A DNA stretch of 64,000 nt from Paenibacillus tengchongensis. GTDB lineage: Bacteria > Bacillota > Bacilli > Paenibacillales > Paenibacillaceae. The notes under the pieces are model-generated. The model was given only the letters and a program-made list of their open reading frames with translations, searched no databases and was not told the DNA's origin. Both the position numbers and the translations under genes were made by a program. The stretch lies in assembly GCF_008973665.1 (NCBI RefSeq), contig NZ_WACP01000002.1, positions 124,001 to 188,000 on the forward strand, given 5' to 3'. Shown in pieces: positions 44,093 through 53,136 of the stretch. The number at the start of each line of letters is the position of its first letter. The first letter of the stretch is position 1.

Positions 44093-45136
44093 TTATTTGG
44101 ACTTTGCTTGGGATACCTTAAGCCTGGAGAGCTCCTTAGCGGTGAGGCGCTTGGTATAGGCAGCATTGTCTTTATGCGTATCGACTACCTTGACCCGGCC
44201 CGCACGCTGGCCGGCTGGACGTGCCACCCGGACCCGGAGTGCGCTTAATGCCCAATCGACGGGAAAGGAAACCGAAGTCTTTCCGTCCGCCGTTCCGGCA
44301 TAATTGACAGCGGCAGCAAAATTATCCGAATTTCTCAGCCAGACTGAGCCCGAGTCACCGGGAAGGGATATGGGTGTACTACTCAGAATAATGGATTGAT
44401 TAAGGAAGGTAAGCACGCCGACGTCTGCACCATAATCTACCTGCACATCTGTATTTACGGAATCTACTCTTCCTCTGGTAAAACCAGTTGTCCGCCCTAC
44501 CTTTTTGAAGCGGTCGCCTACACGGTAAGAGGTGACATGGCCGGGAATCGTACCTATCGTAGCGTACTGCGGACTGACAATGCTGTTGCGGACCGGACGG
44601 GACAAGGCCGCATCAACGCGGTTGGAGCCGCTTGTAGACAGACGGATGAACTCCGACAGATGCCCTACACGGTCTCTTGGTGATCTGCCATCATCGGCTC
44701 CGCCGGGCTGCAGAGTTTCGGCGCGGTTGCGGGAGTTGATCGGGTTGGTAAGGACATGGTTATTGCTGAATATATACAGCTGACTGCCTCTGCTTACGAT
44801 TAAGCCTGCGGTTCCTGATCCGCCTGCGGTACCGATACTGTAGCCTGCGATCACCGGGCGAATCCGGTCCCTGAAGCTTGCGTTGCTGCGGATTCGAGCG
44901 GTCTTCACTACCCGTATGGGGACATGTACAGTCTTGCCTTTGATTTGTGAGGAGAGCCTCCGGCCGAGGCCCAGCGCCGTGCTGCTGACTGCATTGGCGT
45001 AGAGGACTACGGCTGCCCCCTTCTTGGGATGTTTGGGATCATAGTACCCGACCCCGATTCCATGAATCTTCGGGTTCTTAAGTGTGGTTTTCGAAATGTT
45101 ATTCTTGATCAGAAGAGCTTCAGCAAAAGTTGCCAA
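44093..45136 (-). CDS. trypsin/chymotrypsin-like serine protease, no signal peptide
   Basis: Protein of 347 residues with a complete chymotrypsin-fold triad: His127 in FSNNHVL, Asp175 in RVDAALSRP, Ser262 in GDSGSVW. The N-terminus (IHGIGVGYYDPKHPKKGAAVV) forms an extra domain. The C-terminal tail is basic. The start at MATFAEALL has CAGGTGATGAATATTGGCA near it, a modest site. No signal peptide, so action would be cytoplasmic or after lysis. Neighbours on the same strand are a small basic protein and a coiled-coil protein. Confidence 0.85.
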   Translation of the reverse strand: MATFAEALLIKNNISKTTLKNPKIHGIGVGYYDPKHPKKGAAVVLYANAVSSTALGLGRRLSSQIKGKTVHVPIRVVKTARIRSNASFRDRIRPVIAGYSIGTAGGSGTAGLIVSRGSQLYIFSNNHVLTNPINSRNRAETLQPGGADDGRSPRDRVGHLSEFIRLSTSGSNRVDAALSRPVRNSIVSPQYATIGTIPGHVTSYRVGDRFKKVGRTTGFTRGRVDSVNTDVQVDYGADVGVLTFLNQSIILSSTPISLPGDSGSVWLRNSDNFAAAVNYAGTADGKTSVSFPVDWALSALRVRVARPAGQRAGRVKVVDTHKDNAAYTKRLTAKELSRLKVSQAKSK

Positions 45137-45355
45137 TATTCATCACCTGGCCTCATTGGAATAAGATAGTATATTACCCATGCGCACAAAAGGAATGGGC
45201 TCTTATCCTTATATTTAGGTGATATCCCAAGAAACAGCGGAAGGGTTGTTAAACGAACAGGCAGGATTGTTCAACAACTTCACGAATACCTTAAAATGGA
45301 TAAACTTTGTGAAATTCGTAAATACAGTGTTAGCTAAAAGATACTATTTTCAGCG

Positions 45356-45682
45356 ATGGGAAACAACGTAATTGTAGATTCTGTTATAGGTAATGACAAA
45401 TGGTTCAATACTTGTATTGAATTATTATCAGATCACCCGGTCATATTCGTAGTAGTTAAATGTTCAAAGGAGGAACTTGCCAGAAGAGAACAACTTAGAG
45501 GAGACAGGGAGATTGGTTTAGCAAGTTCACAATACGATAACGTCTATTGCTTTAAGGAATATGATCTGGAATTCAATACTGAACTAATGAGATCGGGTGA
45601 GTGTGCTAATGAGATAATAAATTTTATAAGATCTAATAATGAATACACTGCTTTTAAGAAGTTAATTAAGGGGAAAGTGTAA
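45356..45682 (+). pseudogene. chloramphenicol phosphotransferase-like fragment
   Basis: A 108-residue frame reads GNNVIVDSVIGNDKW, PVIFVVVKCSKEELARREQLRGDREIGLASSQ and YDLEFNT, matching the C-terminal two-thirds of CPT-like kinases. The N-terminal P-loop region is missing; 45180-45355 contains only interrupted sequence. The fragment is distinctly AT-rich compared with the flanks, so it was probably acquired by transfer and then decayed. It should not be functional. Confidence 0.65.
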
Positions 45683-46257
45683 GTAGGTAGTTTAAAGAAG
45701 CCTATGTTGAGAGGTTCGTTGATATACTAGGTTTGCATCTATTTCTTTCTTTTGGACAATAAACCCATATGACAAAGAGGACTTGGACGGCCATATGTGG
45801 GCAATCAACTACATGAACATGGATGCAGTTCAAGGTTAAAGTGACCGTTTGCAACCGTTGAGGACGAGGTTTATATGATCGGCGATTTGATTTACCGCCG
45901 TCAAAGTTTACAGCAGGCTATTATTTATCGCAATTGAAGGGGATGCCTTTCGTTACTACCAGGGCAATACCCGGATGCTGAATGCCGGTGTGGATTATGC
46001 TCCGGTCCGGCTTCAGGAGCTTATAAACAATAATGAGAGTTGGGAGAGAATGACCTGACCAGTATTTATTACCTCGGTATCCTCCCCACATGCTTTCCGT
46101 GAACCCCCAGGGCCTCTCCGAGGCGGTCCACCCCATCATCTACAACCTCAGGCTCCGTGAGCATTCAATCCTCCTCCTTAATTTCCCGTGCTGTTCCTTG
46201 GCCTTAAGATAGCCCCTGCCTATTACTGTCCTTGTTCTTCCAACCTTCCGTTTAACC
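45683..46257. other. AT-rich region with protein-like remnants
   Basis: 575 bases with no intact gene. Fragments include NPYDKEDLDGHMWAINYMNM (about 45755-45825), which resembles the end of a glyoxalase/VOC protein, and EGDAFRYYQGNTRMLNAGV-like sequence (about 45937-46060) in interrupted frames. A minus-strand open frame at 45921-46139 is not convincing. The area looks like decayed, transferred DNA. Confidence 0.4.
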
Positions 46258-47742
46258 TCACCCCTCCAGCTCTACCACCTTATTCGCAATATTCCGGCAG
46301 AACTCGCTGTCGTGCTCCACGAACAGAATGTTGGGGGAGTGGGCCAGCAGCAGCTCTTCGATCTGCATGCGGGAGATCACGTCGATGAAGTTGAGCGGTT
46401 CGTCCCAGATATGCAGATGGGCGGGCTCGCTGAGGCTCTTCGCGATCAGGACCTTCTTCTTTTGGCCGCCGCTGAAGGAGGCGATGTCCTTCTCGAACTG
46501 CAGGCGCGAGAAGTCGAGCTTGCGCAGGATGGATTTGAACAGGCTCTCGTCAATGCCGCTGCTCCGGGCGTAATCCGTCAGGTTGCCTTGCAGATGCGAG
46601 GTGTCCTGGGAGACATAAGAGATACGCAACTGGCTGCCGATGCGAAGCGTGCCGGAGTAAGAAATGTCCTCGCCGCAGATCAGCTTCAGCAGGCTGGATT
46701 TGCCGGAGCCGTTCGGCCCGGAAAGGGCGATGCGGTCGCCTTGGTTAATGGTGAAGCTCACGCCCTGCGTGACGGTCCGCTCACCGTAATGGATGGACAC
46801 GCCGTCCAGCTCGACCATCTGCTGTTTGTGGTAGGGGAGCTGCGAGATCTTCAGGCTTTCCGAGCTCTCGATGTTCTTCAGCAGCCCGGACTTCTCGTCG
46901 ATGGCGGATTGCTGGCGCTGCTCAATGGATTTGGAGCGCTGCATCATCTTCGCGGCCTTGTGGCCGACGTAGCCCTTATCGAGCTTGGAGCCGGAGTTGC
47001 GGGTGCCGTTCTTCGACTTCTCGACCGCGTCCGACCAATTGCTCGTACGCTTGGCCGCTTCGGACAGCCGCTTGATATCCTTCTTCAAATGCTCGTTCTG
47101 GGCCAGCTCCAGATTGTCGCGCCGCTCCTTATTCTCCCACCAGTCGGAGAAGTTGCCTTTCTGAATCTCGATACTCGTCTTGTTGATCGACAGAATATGG
47201 TCGGCGCAGCGGTCGAGAAACGCCCGATCATGCGACACGAGGATGAAGCCGCGTTTCTGGCTCAGGTATTCGCTGACCAGACTCCGGGCATGGAGGTCCA
47301 GATGGTTGGTCGGCTCGTCAATCAGCAGGAAGCTGTTCTCCTTCAGGAACAATGCGGCCAGCAGCACCTTGGTCTGTTCGCCGTTCGACAGTGACGCAAA
47401 CGGGCGGTACAGTACGTCTTCGTCGACCTTTAGGAGCGACAGCTCACGCTGGAGCCGCCAATACTCGTAGTCCGGGTAAATGTCGGCGATGATGTCGATG
47501 GTCATGTTCTCCTTGTTCTCCACGGGAAAAGGGAAATAATCGAAGCTTACGTCCGTGGCAATCGTCCCGCTGTATTCGTATTTGCCGAGCAGCAGGTTCA
47601 TGAATGTGGTTTTGCCCCGGCCGTTGCGCCCGGTAAAGCCGAGCTTCCAATTGCTGTCGAGCTGAAAGCTGACGTTCTCGAAGATATTGTCATAGCTGCC
47701 GTCATAGGCGAAGGTCAGGTTGGTCACTTGAATCAATGACAT
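46258..47742 (-). CDS. lsa: ABC-F ribosomal protection protein, Lsa-like
   Basis: Protein of 494 residues with two ABC domains and no membrane segment. The N-terminus MSLIQVTNLTFAYDGSYDNI matches the Lsa family; the Walker A motifs are GRNGRGKTT and GPNGSGKSS. The signature LSNGEQTKVLLA and FSGGQKKKVLIAK are seen. Lsa proteins protect against lincosamides, pleuromutilins and streptogramin A. The start at MSLIQV follows AGGAGGTG by 9 bases; upstream in-frame residues belong to the leader. A terminator hairpin lies 25-70 bases upstream. Confidence 0.87.
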   Translation of the reverse strand: MSLIQVTNLTFAYDGSYDNIFENVSFQLDSNWKLGFTGRNGRGKTTFMNLLLGKYEYSGTIATDVSFDYFPFPVENKENMTIDIIADIYPDYEYWRLQRELSLLKVDEDVLYRPFASLSNGEQTKVLLAALFLKENSFLLIDEPTNHLDLHARSLVSEYLSQKRGFILVSHDRAFLDRCADHILSINKTSIEIQKGNFSDWWENKERRDNLELAQNEHLKKDIKRLSEAAKRTSNWSDAVEKSKNGTRNSGSKLDKGYVGHKAAKMMQRSKSIEQRQQSAIDEKSGLLKNIESSESLKISQLPYHKQQMVELDGVSIHYGERTVTQGVSFTINQGDRIALSGPNGSGKSSLLKLICGEDISYSGTLRIGSQLRISYVSQDTSHLQGNLTDYARSSGIDESLFKSILRKLDFSRLQFEKDIASFSGGQKKKVLIAKSLSEPAHLHIWDEPLNFIDVISRMQIEELLLAHSPNILFVEHDSEFCRNIANKVVELEG

Positions 47743-47766
47743 AAAGCAATACACCTCCTGTATGCA

Positions 47767-47810
47767 TAAAAAAATGAGCCGCAAGAAAGTTACCTTTCCC
47801 GCAGCTCATT
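47767..47810 (-). terminator. leader terminator upstream of lsa-like gene
   Basis: On the minus strand ATGAGCTGCGGGAAAG pairs with CTTTCTTGCGGCTCAT (few mismatches, GTAA loop) followed by seven T, 25 bases before the coding start. An upstream stretch, GCAAGAAGGTTACTTT, is nearly complementary to its 3' half and could act as antiterminator. It is a strong sign of transcription attenuation. Confidence 0.8.
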
Positions 47811-48027
47811 CCCTACAGCAAACACGGACCTGTCGCAGGGCCGGTTAAGGGTAATTTCATGAGTGAGGAGAATAAAGTAACCTTCTTGCCGGGACGTATT
47901 AAAGAATCCGCGCAGCACAAATTGCCCGCTACATCCTTTAATCATCAGCAAGAAATCCTACATTATCCTCTTCAGCTCCTTCGCGTATAGTCAGCGCCAG
48001 TGTAACATACGGGGGAGGTGATTTCAA
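47811..48027 (-). promoter_or_regulatory. promoter and leader of lsa-like gene
   Basis: TTGAAA (48022-48027) and TACACT (47999-48004) with a 17-base spacer form a promoter reading leftward. The transcript would start near 47992, giving a leader of about 250 bases. It contains AAGGAG followed 12 bases later by ATG directly joined to TAG (47958-47963, a start-stop frame), and a second frame beginning ATGATTAAAGG (51 codons, overlapping the terminator). Which is translated is not known. Together with the terminator this fits an antibiotic-sensing leader. Confidence 0.6.
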
Positions 48028-48240
48028 CGTTTAGGACAATTACGGACAGGAATGCGGACCAGTTATATTTTCTCATGAACGGATCACCTCGGGCTTCCCC
48101 CTAAATATACCAAACCCCTTCCTGCAAAAAAGCTTTGCCCGGGGATGAACGATCTTCGGCAGCTAGCCGTATTATCTACATGATTCGGGAGACGGGCAGG
48201 GATGCCCGCTGCTGTGAAGTATCGAAAGGGCGTGAGCGGG

Positions 48241-48963
48241 ATGAAGGAAATCCTCAGCATCAAACATTACTCCAAGAGCTATAAGGGAGGCAAAAGGGCG
48301 GTAGACGACATCAATCTGACAGTCGAGCAGGGGGACATTTACGGCTTCATCGGGCATAACGGGGCCGGGAAGACGACAACGATCCGGGCTGTGGTAGGGG
48401 TGCTGGATTTTGAAGAGGGCGATATTTATATTGACGGCATCTCCATTAAGAAAGACCCAGTAGCCTGTAAAAAGGTCACCGCCTACATTCCCGACAATCC
48501 GGATCTGTATGACCATCTGACCGGCATTCAGTATCTCAATTTCATTGCCGATCTCTTCGGCGTCTCGAAAGAGGACCGTGAGGCCCGGATCCGGAAGTAC
48601 GGCGACGCTTTCCAGATTACGGCCAGCTTCGGAGACCTGATCTCCTCCTACTCCCATGGCATGAAGCAGAAGCTCGCGATCATCTCCGCGCTGATCCATC
48701 AGCCGAAGCTGCTGGTGCTGGATGAGCCGTTTGTGGGACTGGACCCGCAGGCGGCCCATACGCTGAAGACGGTGATGGGCGAGCTGTGCCGGAGCGGGAG
48801 CGCGATTTTCTTTTCTACCCATGTGCTGGATGTGGCTGAGAAGCTGTGCAATAAAATCGCGATAATTAAAGGGGGCAAGCTCGTCACCCACGGCAGAACC
48901 GAAGAGGTTACGGGCGACAACAGTCTTGAAGAAGTATTCCTGGAGCTGATCAAGCATGATTAA
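48241..48963 (+). CDS. ABC transporter ATP-binding protein
   Basis: ATPase of 240 residues. Walker A GHNGAGKTTT, signature SYSHGMKQKLAIISALI, Walker B LLVLDEPFVGLDP and H-loop FSTHVLD. It resembles the ATPases of ABC-2 exporters, where the signature SHGMKQK is common. It overlaps the permease gene by 8 bases, so they are coupled. The start at MKEILSIKH follows GAAAGGGCG; an in-frame start 13 codons upstream is possible. Confidence 0.9.
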   Translation: MKEILSIKHYSKSYKGGKRAVDDINLTVEQGDIYGFIGHNGAGKTTTIRAVVGVLDFEEGDIYIDGISIKKDPVACKKVTAYIPDNPDLYDHLTGIQYLNFIADLFGVSKEDREARIRKYGDAFQITASFGDLISSYSHGMKQKLAIISALIHQPKLLVLDEPFVGLDPQAAHTLKTVMGELCRSGSAIFFSTHVLDVAEKLCNKIAIIKGGKLVTHGRTEEVTGDNSLEEVFLELIKHD

Positions 48964-50560
48964 TATCTGGAGATTGACCCGTGTTCAGCTGCTGTCCTCC
49001 TTTGGCCTCAATAAAGCCTTGCACACGCGGGACCGGAAGGAGCGGAACAATCTGCTGCTCCTGGGCGCAGCAATTCTGCTCTGCGTGGTGATGCTGGCGG
49101 CGTTCTCCTTCGGCTACAGCTATATGCTGGCGCAGACGCTGGAATCGATAGGCCGGGTGGACCTGCTGCTCGCCCTGATGATGGCTGTCACCTCGTTGAT
49201 CGGATTCTTCACAACGGTGTACAAGGCCGGCGGCGTGTTATTCGGCTTCAAGGACTATGACCTGGTGATGTCGCTGCCGGTCAAGACCAGTACAGTGGTA
49301 GCGAGCAGGGTGCTGCAGCTGTATTCGCTGAATGTATTTTTTACACTCTTGGTGATGGTTCCGGCGGGCGCGGTCTACGCCATATACGTGAATCCGGGCT
49401 TCCTGTATTATCCGCTCTTTCTGCTTACGCTGCTGTGCATTCCGCTGGTGCCGATCATTGCGGCAACGATCATCGGTGCGCTGATCAGCTGGATCGCTTC
49501 GCGGTTCAGAGGGAGCCGGACGGTTCAGCTTGTGCTGACCATTGCTTTTGTCATTGCACTGATGGCCGGTTCCTTCAGCATCAATAAGCAGGAACAGGTG
49601 CAGGTGCTGGCCGATCTGGGGGCAGAGCTGGCCGAATCAGTGTTCAGGCTGTATCCGCTGGCGTCCATGTATGTGGGGGCTGTCTGTTCGTATAAAGCGG
49701 GCTCGCTGCTGCTATTTGTCGGCATTTCGCTGCTGGCCTTCCTGCTGTTTACCTATGTGCTCGGCAGCAGGTTCAAAGCGATTCATACGGGGCTGACCAC
49801 ATCCCGGGCAAGCCGGAATTACCGCATGAAATCCCTGAAGACTTCGACGCCGCTGCGGGCCTTGTACCGCAAGGAGCTGCGCCGGTATTTCAGCTCTTCA
49901 GTTTACGTTATGAACACGGGTATAGGAATGATTATGCTGCTGGTGATGGCGGTAGCGCTGCTGTTCGTCAGTGCAGATCAGCTGGGGGAGCTGGTTGAGG
50001 TTCCGCAGCTTGCCGATTATCTGAACACACTGGCGCCGCTGGTCGTTTCGGTCTTCGTCACATTAAGCTGCACTACCTCCAGTTCCATTTCCATTGAAGG
50101 GAAGAATCTGTGGATTCTTCAAAGCTCGCCTGTCCCCGCACACACCATCCTGCTTAGCAAAATCGCGGTGAATCTCACCGTCACCTTGCCGGTCCTGGTT
50201 ATCAGCTGGGGGCTGCTGAGCCTATCGCTGCGTACCGGATGGGTGGAGAGCCTGCTGCTGCTGGTGATTCCGGCCATCTATGCCTGCTATTCCGCCATGC
50301 TGGGCGTGCTGGTCAATCTCAAGCTGCCCAACCTGGAGTGGACCAGTGAGGTGACGGCGATTAAGCAGAGCGCGGCGGTCATTGTAGCCATGCTGATCGG
50401 CTTTATCAGTCTGGCTGTGCCGTTTGCGGCGGCGCTGCTGCTGCCGGGAGTGGACGGCAATTTGCTTCTGGCAGCCATTGGGCTGGTGCTGCTGGCCGTG
50501 TGCGGCGGGATGTATAGAACGTTACAGACCCGGGGGGAGCGGATGTTTCGGGGGCTGTGA
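48956..50560 (+). CDS. ABC transporter permease, exporter type
   Basis: Membrane protein of 534 residues with about 12 hydrophobic segments in two halves; the soluble loop (RFKAIHTGLTTSRASRNYRMKSLK) joins them. It resembles large two-repeat ABC-2-type permeases. It overlaps the ATPase gene. Cargo is unknown. The partner ATPase is upstream; no third gene is encoded. Confidence 0.82.
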   Translation: MINIWRLTRVQLLSSFGLNKALHTRDRKERNNLLLLGAAILLCVVMLAAFSFGYSYMLAQTLESIGRVDLLLALMMAVTSLIGFFTTVYKAGGVLFGFKDYDLVMSLPVKTSTVVASRVLQLYSLNVFFTLLVMVPAGAVYAIYVNPGFLYYPLFLLTLLCIPLVPIIAATIIGALISWIASRFRGSRTVQLVLTIAFVIALMAGSFSINKQEQVQVLADLGAELAESVFRLYPLASMYVGAVCSYKAGSLLLFVGISLLAFLLFTYVLGSRFKAIHTGLTTSRASRNYRMKSLKTSTPLRALYRKELRRYFSSSVYVMNTGIGMIMLLVMAVALLFVSADQLGELVEVPQLADYLNTLAPLVVSVFVTLSCTTSSSISIEGKNLWILQSSPVPAHTILLSKIAVNLTVTLPVLVISWGLLSLSLRTGWVESLLLLVIPAIYACYSAMLGVLVNLKLPNLEWTSEVTAIKQSAAVIVAMLIGFISLAVPFAAALLLPGVDGNLLLAAIGLVLLAVCGGMYRTLQTRGERMFRGL

Positions 50561-50675
50561 TGGCCAGGGTCCTTTACTCCATTTATTTCTTTGGATTATT
50601 TGGATATTTTGGCAACTTATCGATATTCCTCGCGTCTAACTTCTTGTGAAAACCTTACAAGTAGGAGATGATGAA

Positions 50676-51779
50676 GTGAAGATCTTGAAGTCATTGTTAA
50701 TCGCCCTGATTCCGGCACTGGCTATTTCGGCAACAAGCATGGCTGCGGCTGCACCCAAGATCCAAATCACGCAGAAGCCTTTGGATTATCAGGTGGTCCG
50801 CCCCAGCAGCGACGGGGAATTTCATGATGGCCTGCTGTATGCCCTGCTGTCGGACGGCAGCTACACTTATTATAATGTGAACGGGCAGCCGGCCTTTCAG
50901 ATTCCGGACTACCTTGTGCCTGATAGCGATTTCTATGAGCAAAGAGCGATCGTTAAGGATAAGCGCACCAATCTTTACGGTTACATGAATACATTGGGGC
51001 AACTGGCCGTTCCGTGCATCTACAGTTGGGTCGGCTATTTCTCCGATGGTGTGGCTACCGTGAAGAAGGCAAACACACAGGAGGTACTCCTGATCGACCG
51101 GTTTGGCAAGACCGTATCTGAACTGAATTTACCGGCGGGAATCAGTACAGAGCTTAGCTTTTCCGAGGGGCTGGCCGTATCCTATGATCTGAAGAAAGGA
51201 ACCATCGGATATGTCGATCGTTCGGGAAGAACAGTCATTTCCTATCGTTATACGGATGCAAGAGATTTCCATGATGGCTTGGCGCTCACGAGAAACAGTA
51301 AAGACCTATACGGCTATATCAATGCTGAAGGAAATACGGTCATACCGCATATTTATAAATCGGGGGGCTACTTCTCCGGTGGACTGGTTGCGGTGCAGAA
51401 CAGTAAAGGGAAATGGGGGTTCGTAAATAAGCAAGGAAAGACCGTGATCCCCTTCCAATATTACGGCGCAGGTAATTTCAGCGAGGGCTTGGCCCACGTG
51501 AGCAATGCGAAGGGACAGATTGGTTTTATCAACACCTCAGGTAAACTGGTCATTCCCTATGGTCCTTACACCAGAGCTTCTGCCTTTAAGGAAGGGGCGG
51601 TGCTCGTGGGAATCGGGACCAATTCCTCCGGGAAGTTCGGTTACATGGACCGCTCCGGCAAACTGCTGACCAAATTGGAGTACACTGTGGAGTCTTCCGA
51701 TTTCTATCAGGGTACGGCGGTTGCGCTCAAACTGTCGGGCGTCGCTGTAAAGCTGACTAAGCAAGCTGCAGCCCAATGA
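50676..51779 (+). CDS. secreted WG-repeat protein
   Basis: Protein of 367 residues with a signal peptide (LLIALIPALAISATSMAAAA) and about eight WG-type repeats of 30-45 residues, each with a GY(I/M)N, GFV or GYVD core followed by a hydrophobic strand (LYGYMNTLGQLAVPCIYSW, KWGFVNKQGKTVIPFQYY). WG repeats form beta-propeller-like or solenoid folds and occur in surface or secreted proteins. The GTG start at 50676 follows AGGAGATG by about 6 bases; an upstream GTG at 50646 lacks such a site. Function unknown. Confidence 0.82.
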   Translation: MKILKSLLIALIPALAISATSMAAAAPKIQITQKPLDYQVVRPSSDGEFHDGLLYALLSDGSYTYYNVNGQPAFQIPDYLVPDSDFYEQRAIVKDKRTNLYGYMNTLGQLAVPCIYSWVGYFSDGVATVKKANTQEVLLIDRFGKTVSELNLPAGISTELSFSEGLAVSYDLKKGTIGYVDRSGRTVISYRYTDARDFHDGLALTRNSKDLYGYINAEGNTVIPHIYKSGGYFSGGLVAVQNSKGKWGFVNKQGKTVIPFQYYGAGNFSEGLAHVSNAKGQIGFINTSGKLVIPYGPYTRASAFKEGAVLVGIGTNSSGKFGYMDRSGKLLTKLEYTVESSDFYQGTAVALKLSGVAVKLTKQAAAQ

Positions 51780-51785
51780 ACAGGC

Positions 51786-51822
51786 ATAGCCCTTCCGCTC
51801 CCATGGGGACCGGAAGGGCTAT
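51786..51822. terminator. bidirectional terminator
   Basis: Perfect 12-bp stem ATAGCCCTTCCG/CGGAAGGGCTAT with a 13-base loop; it separates the WG-repeat gene from the converging small gene. Confidence 0.8.
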
Positions 51823-51868
51823 ATTGATTATTTCCAAGTGATTCGGGAAATGATTAATCCTTACTTAC

Positions 51869-52303
51869 TTAATCGTGTGTGTAGAACTTCACTTCCGGAA
51901 GCTCTTCCGCTGGCCAGGAGTAGTTGATGGTTTTGCTGTTGAAGTTCGATCTGCCGGCCTGGGCTACCAGTACTTCCTTAAGCGTAGTGATTGAAGAGCC
52001 TTTGGGTCTAACCACTACAATATGGCCGTTGCCGGAAGCAGCCCGGAGGGCGACGGTCGGGTATCCGAGATTTGCCCGCTTCTGTGCGTCGAGGAAAGTA
52101 ACCGAGTACCAGCCCGGAGTACCGTTTCCATACAGTGCGTTTGCAATATCATTGGCTTGACCCGTCGGCAGGGCGGCGCTCATTGCTTTCATTACAGCCT
52201 GCGCGAAGACGTTGCAGAAAGTTATGTTCCCATCCGGCAAATAATTGGATTCCACCTTAAATCCGTCAATGGTGCTTGAGTAAGCACTTGCTGTTCTAGC
52301 CAT
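51869..52303 (-). CDS. small protein with possible Cys/His hydrolase motif
   Basis: Protein of 144 residues, no signal peptide. NITFCNVFAQAVMKAM (Cys30) and NGHIVVVRPKG (His94) suggest a papain-like/CHAP or NlpC-like dyad, in which a Cys on a helix and a His on a strand form the active site. SNYLPDG in front fits such small domains. The start at MARTASAY has GGGGGAATTA in front. It resembles other signal-less, wall-type enzymes in the region. Identity as a peptidase or amidase is inference. Confidence 0.5.
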   Translation of the reverse strand: MARTASAYSSTIDGFKVESNYLPDGNITFCNVFAQAVMKAMSAALPTGQANDIANALYGNGTPGWYSVTFLDAQKRANLGYPTVALRAASGNGHIVVVRPKGSSITTLKEVLVAQAGRSNFNSKTINYSWPAEELPEVKFYTHD

Positions 52304-52435
52304 TCTAATTCCCCCTGAATTGATTATAGTGAGGGAGATGATGGAGGCGCTAAGCATGGGAATGGCTCCACATTCTATCATGTCAGCAGCATCGCCCTCT
52401 ACTTATGTAGGAAATCCCGGAGGACAGATCACAAT

Positions 52436-53136
52436 TCATTTCATAAAAAATGATTCATTCGCCTCCCGCAGCACCTCGGTCCCGCCGGCTGCCAGAAACT
52501 CCTGCACGAACTCGCCGAATTCTTCGAGCGGCCGCCCGTCGGTGATGAAGGCGATGTAGGCCTGGTCCCTTAGCTTGAGCAGCTCAGGCCCGTTCCTGAC
52601 CAGGGAGGGCGTCGCCACCTCCAGGGCATTGTAGATGCCATCGCGGTCCAGCCCCAGGGTCGCCGCCCACTGCTCCCGGCGGCCGGTAGGCATGATCGGC
52701 GCTGTCATGCCGATCCCGGCGCCGATTGTATTCGTGTAGCTGAACATCTGGTCATAGAGAGGCAGCGTGACAATATCCTGCTTCGCCGCATCTGCCCACT
52801 CCCAGTGTGTGCCCTGAATGCCGTTCTTCATGGACGCATCGGTGTCCGGATCGGGGTTGGCGCTGACATAGTCGAGTATCTGCAGCCGTAGGCATCCCTG
52901 ATGCCGTTGCCGTCCGGGTCCCCGTCCGCAAAGGCATAAATCACCTTCTCGAAATCAGCCAGTGTATCCGGTAGGGCCAGCCCCAGCTTGTCCAGCCAAT
53001 CCTGCCGGTAGACCACCGGGACGTGATAGACGTTGGTGGGGTTGACGACGGGGATACCGTAAATTCGGCCGCCGATCCTGCGTCTGTCTGACCCGGAACA
53101 AATCCGGGACCGCGCGCCCCCTGGAGATGCGGGCAA
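52436..53136 (-). pseudogene. broken solute-binding protein gene
   Basis: C-terminal two-thirds of an LplA-type sugar-binding protein. Frame one reads GRIYGIPVVNPTNVYHVPVVYRQDWLDKLGLALPDTLADF and DPDGNGIRDAYG; the continuation MKNGIQGTHWEWADAAKQD and WAATLGLDRDG lies in a different frame after about 52870. The N-terminus, signal peptide and lipobox are missing. No permease or kinase genes remain beside it. Confidence 0.75.
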
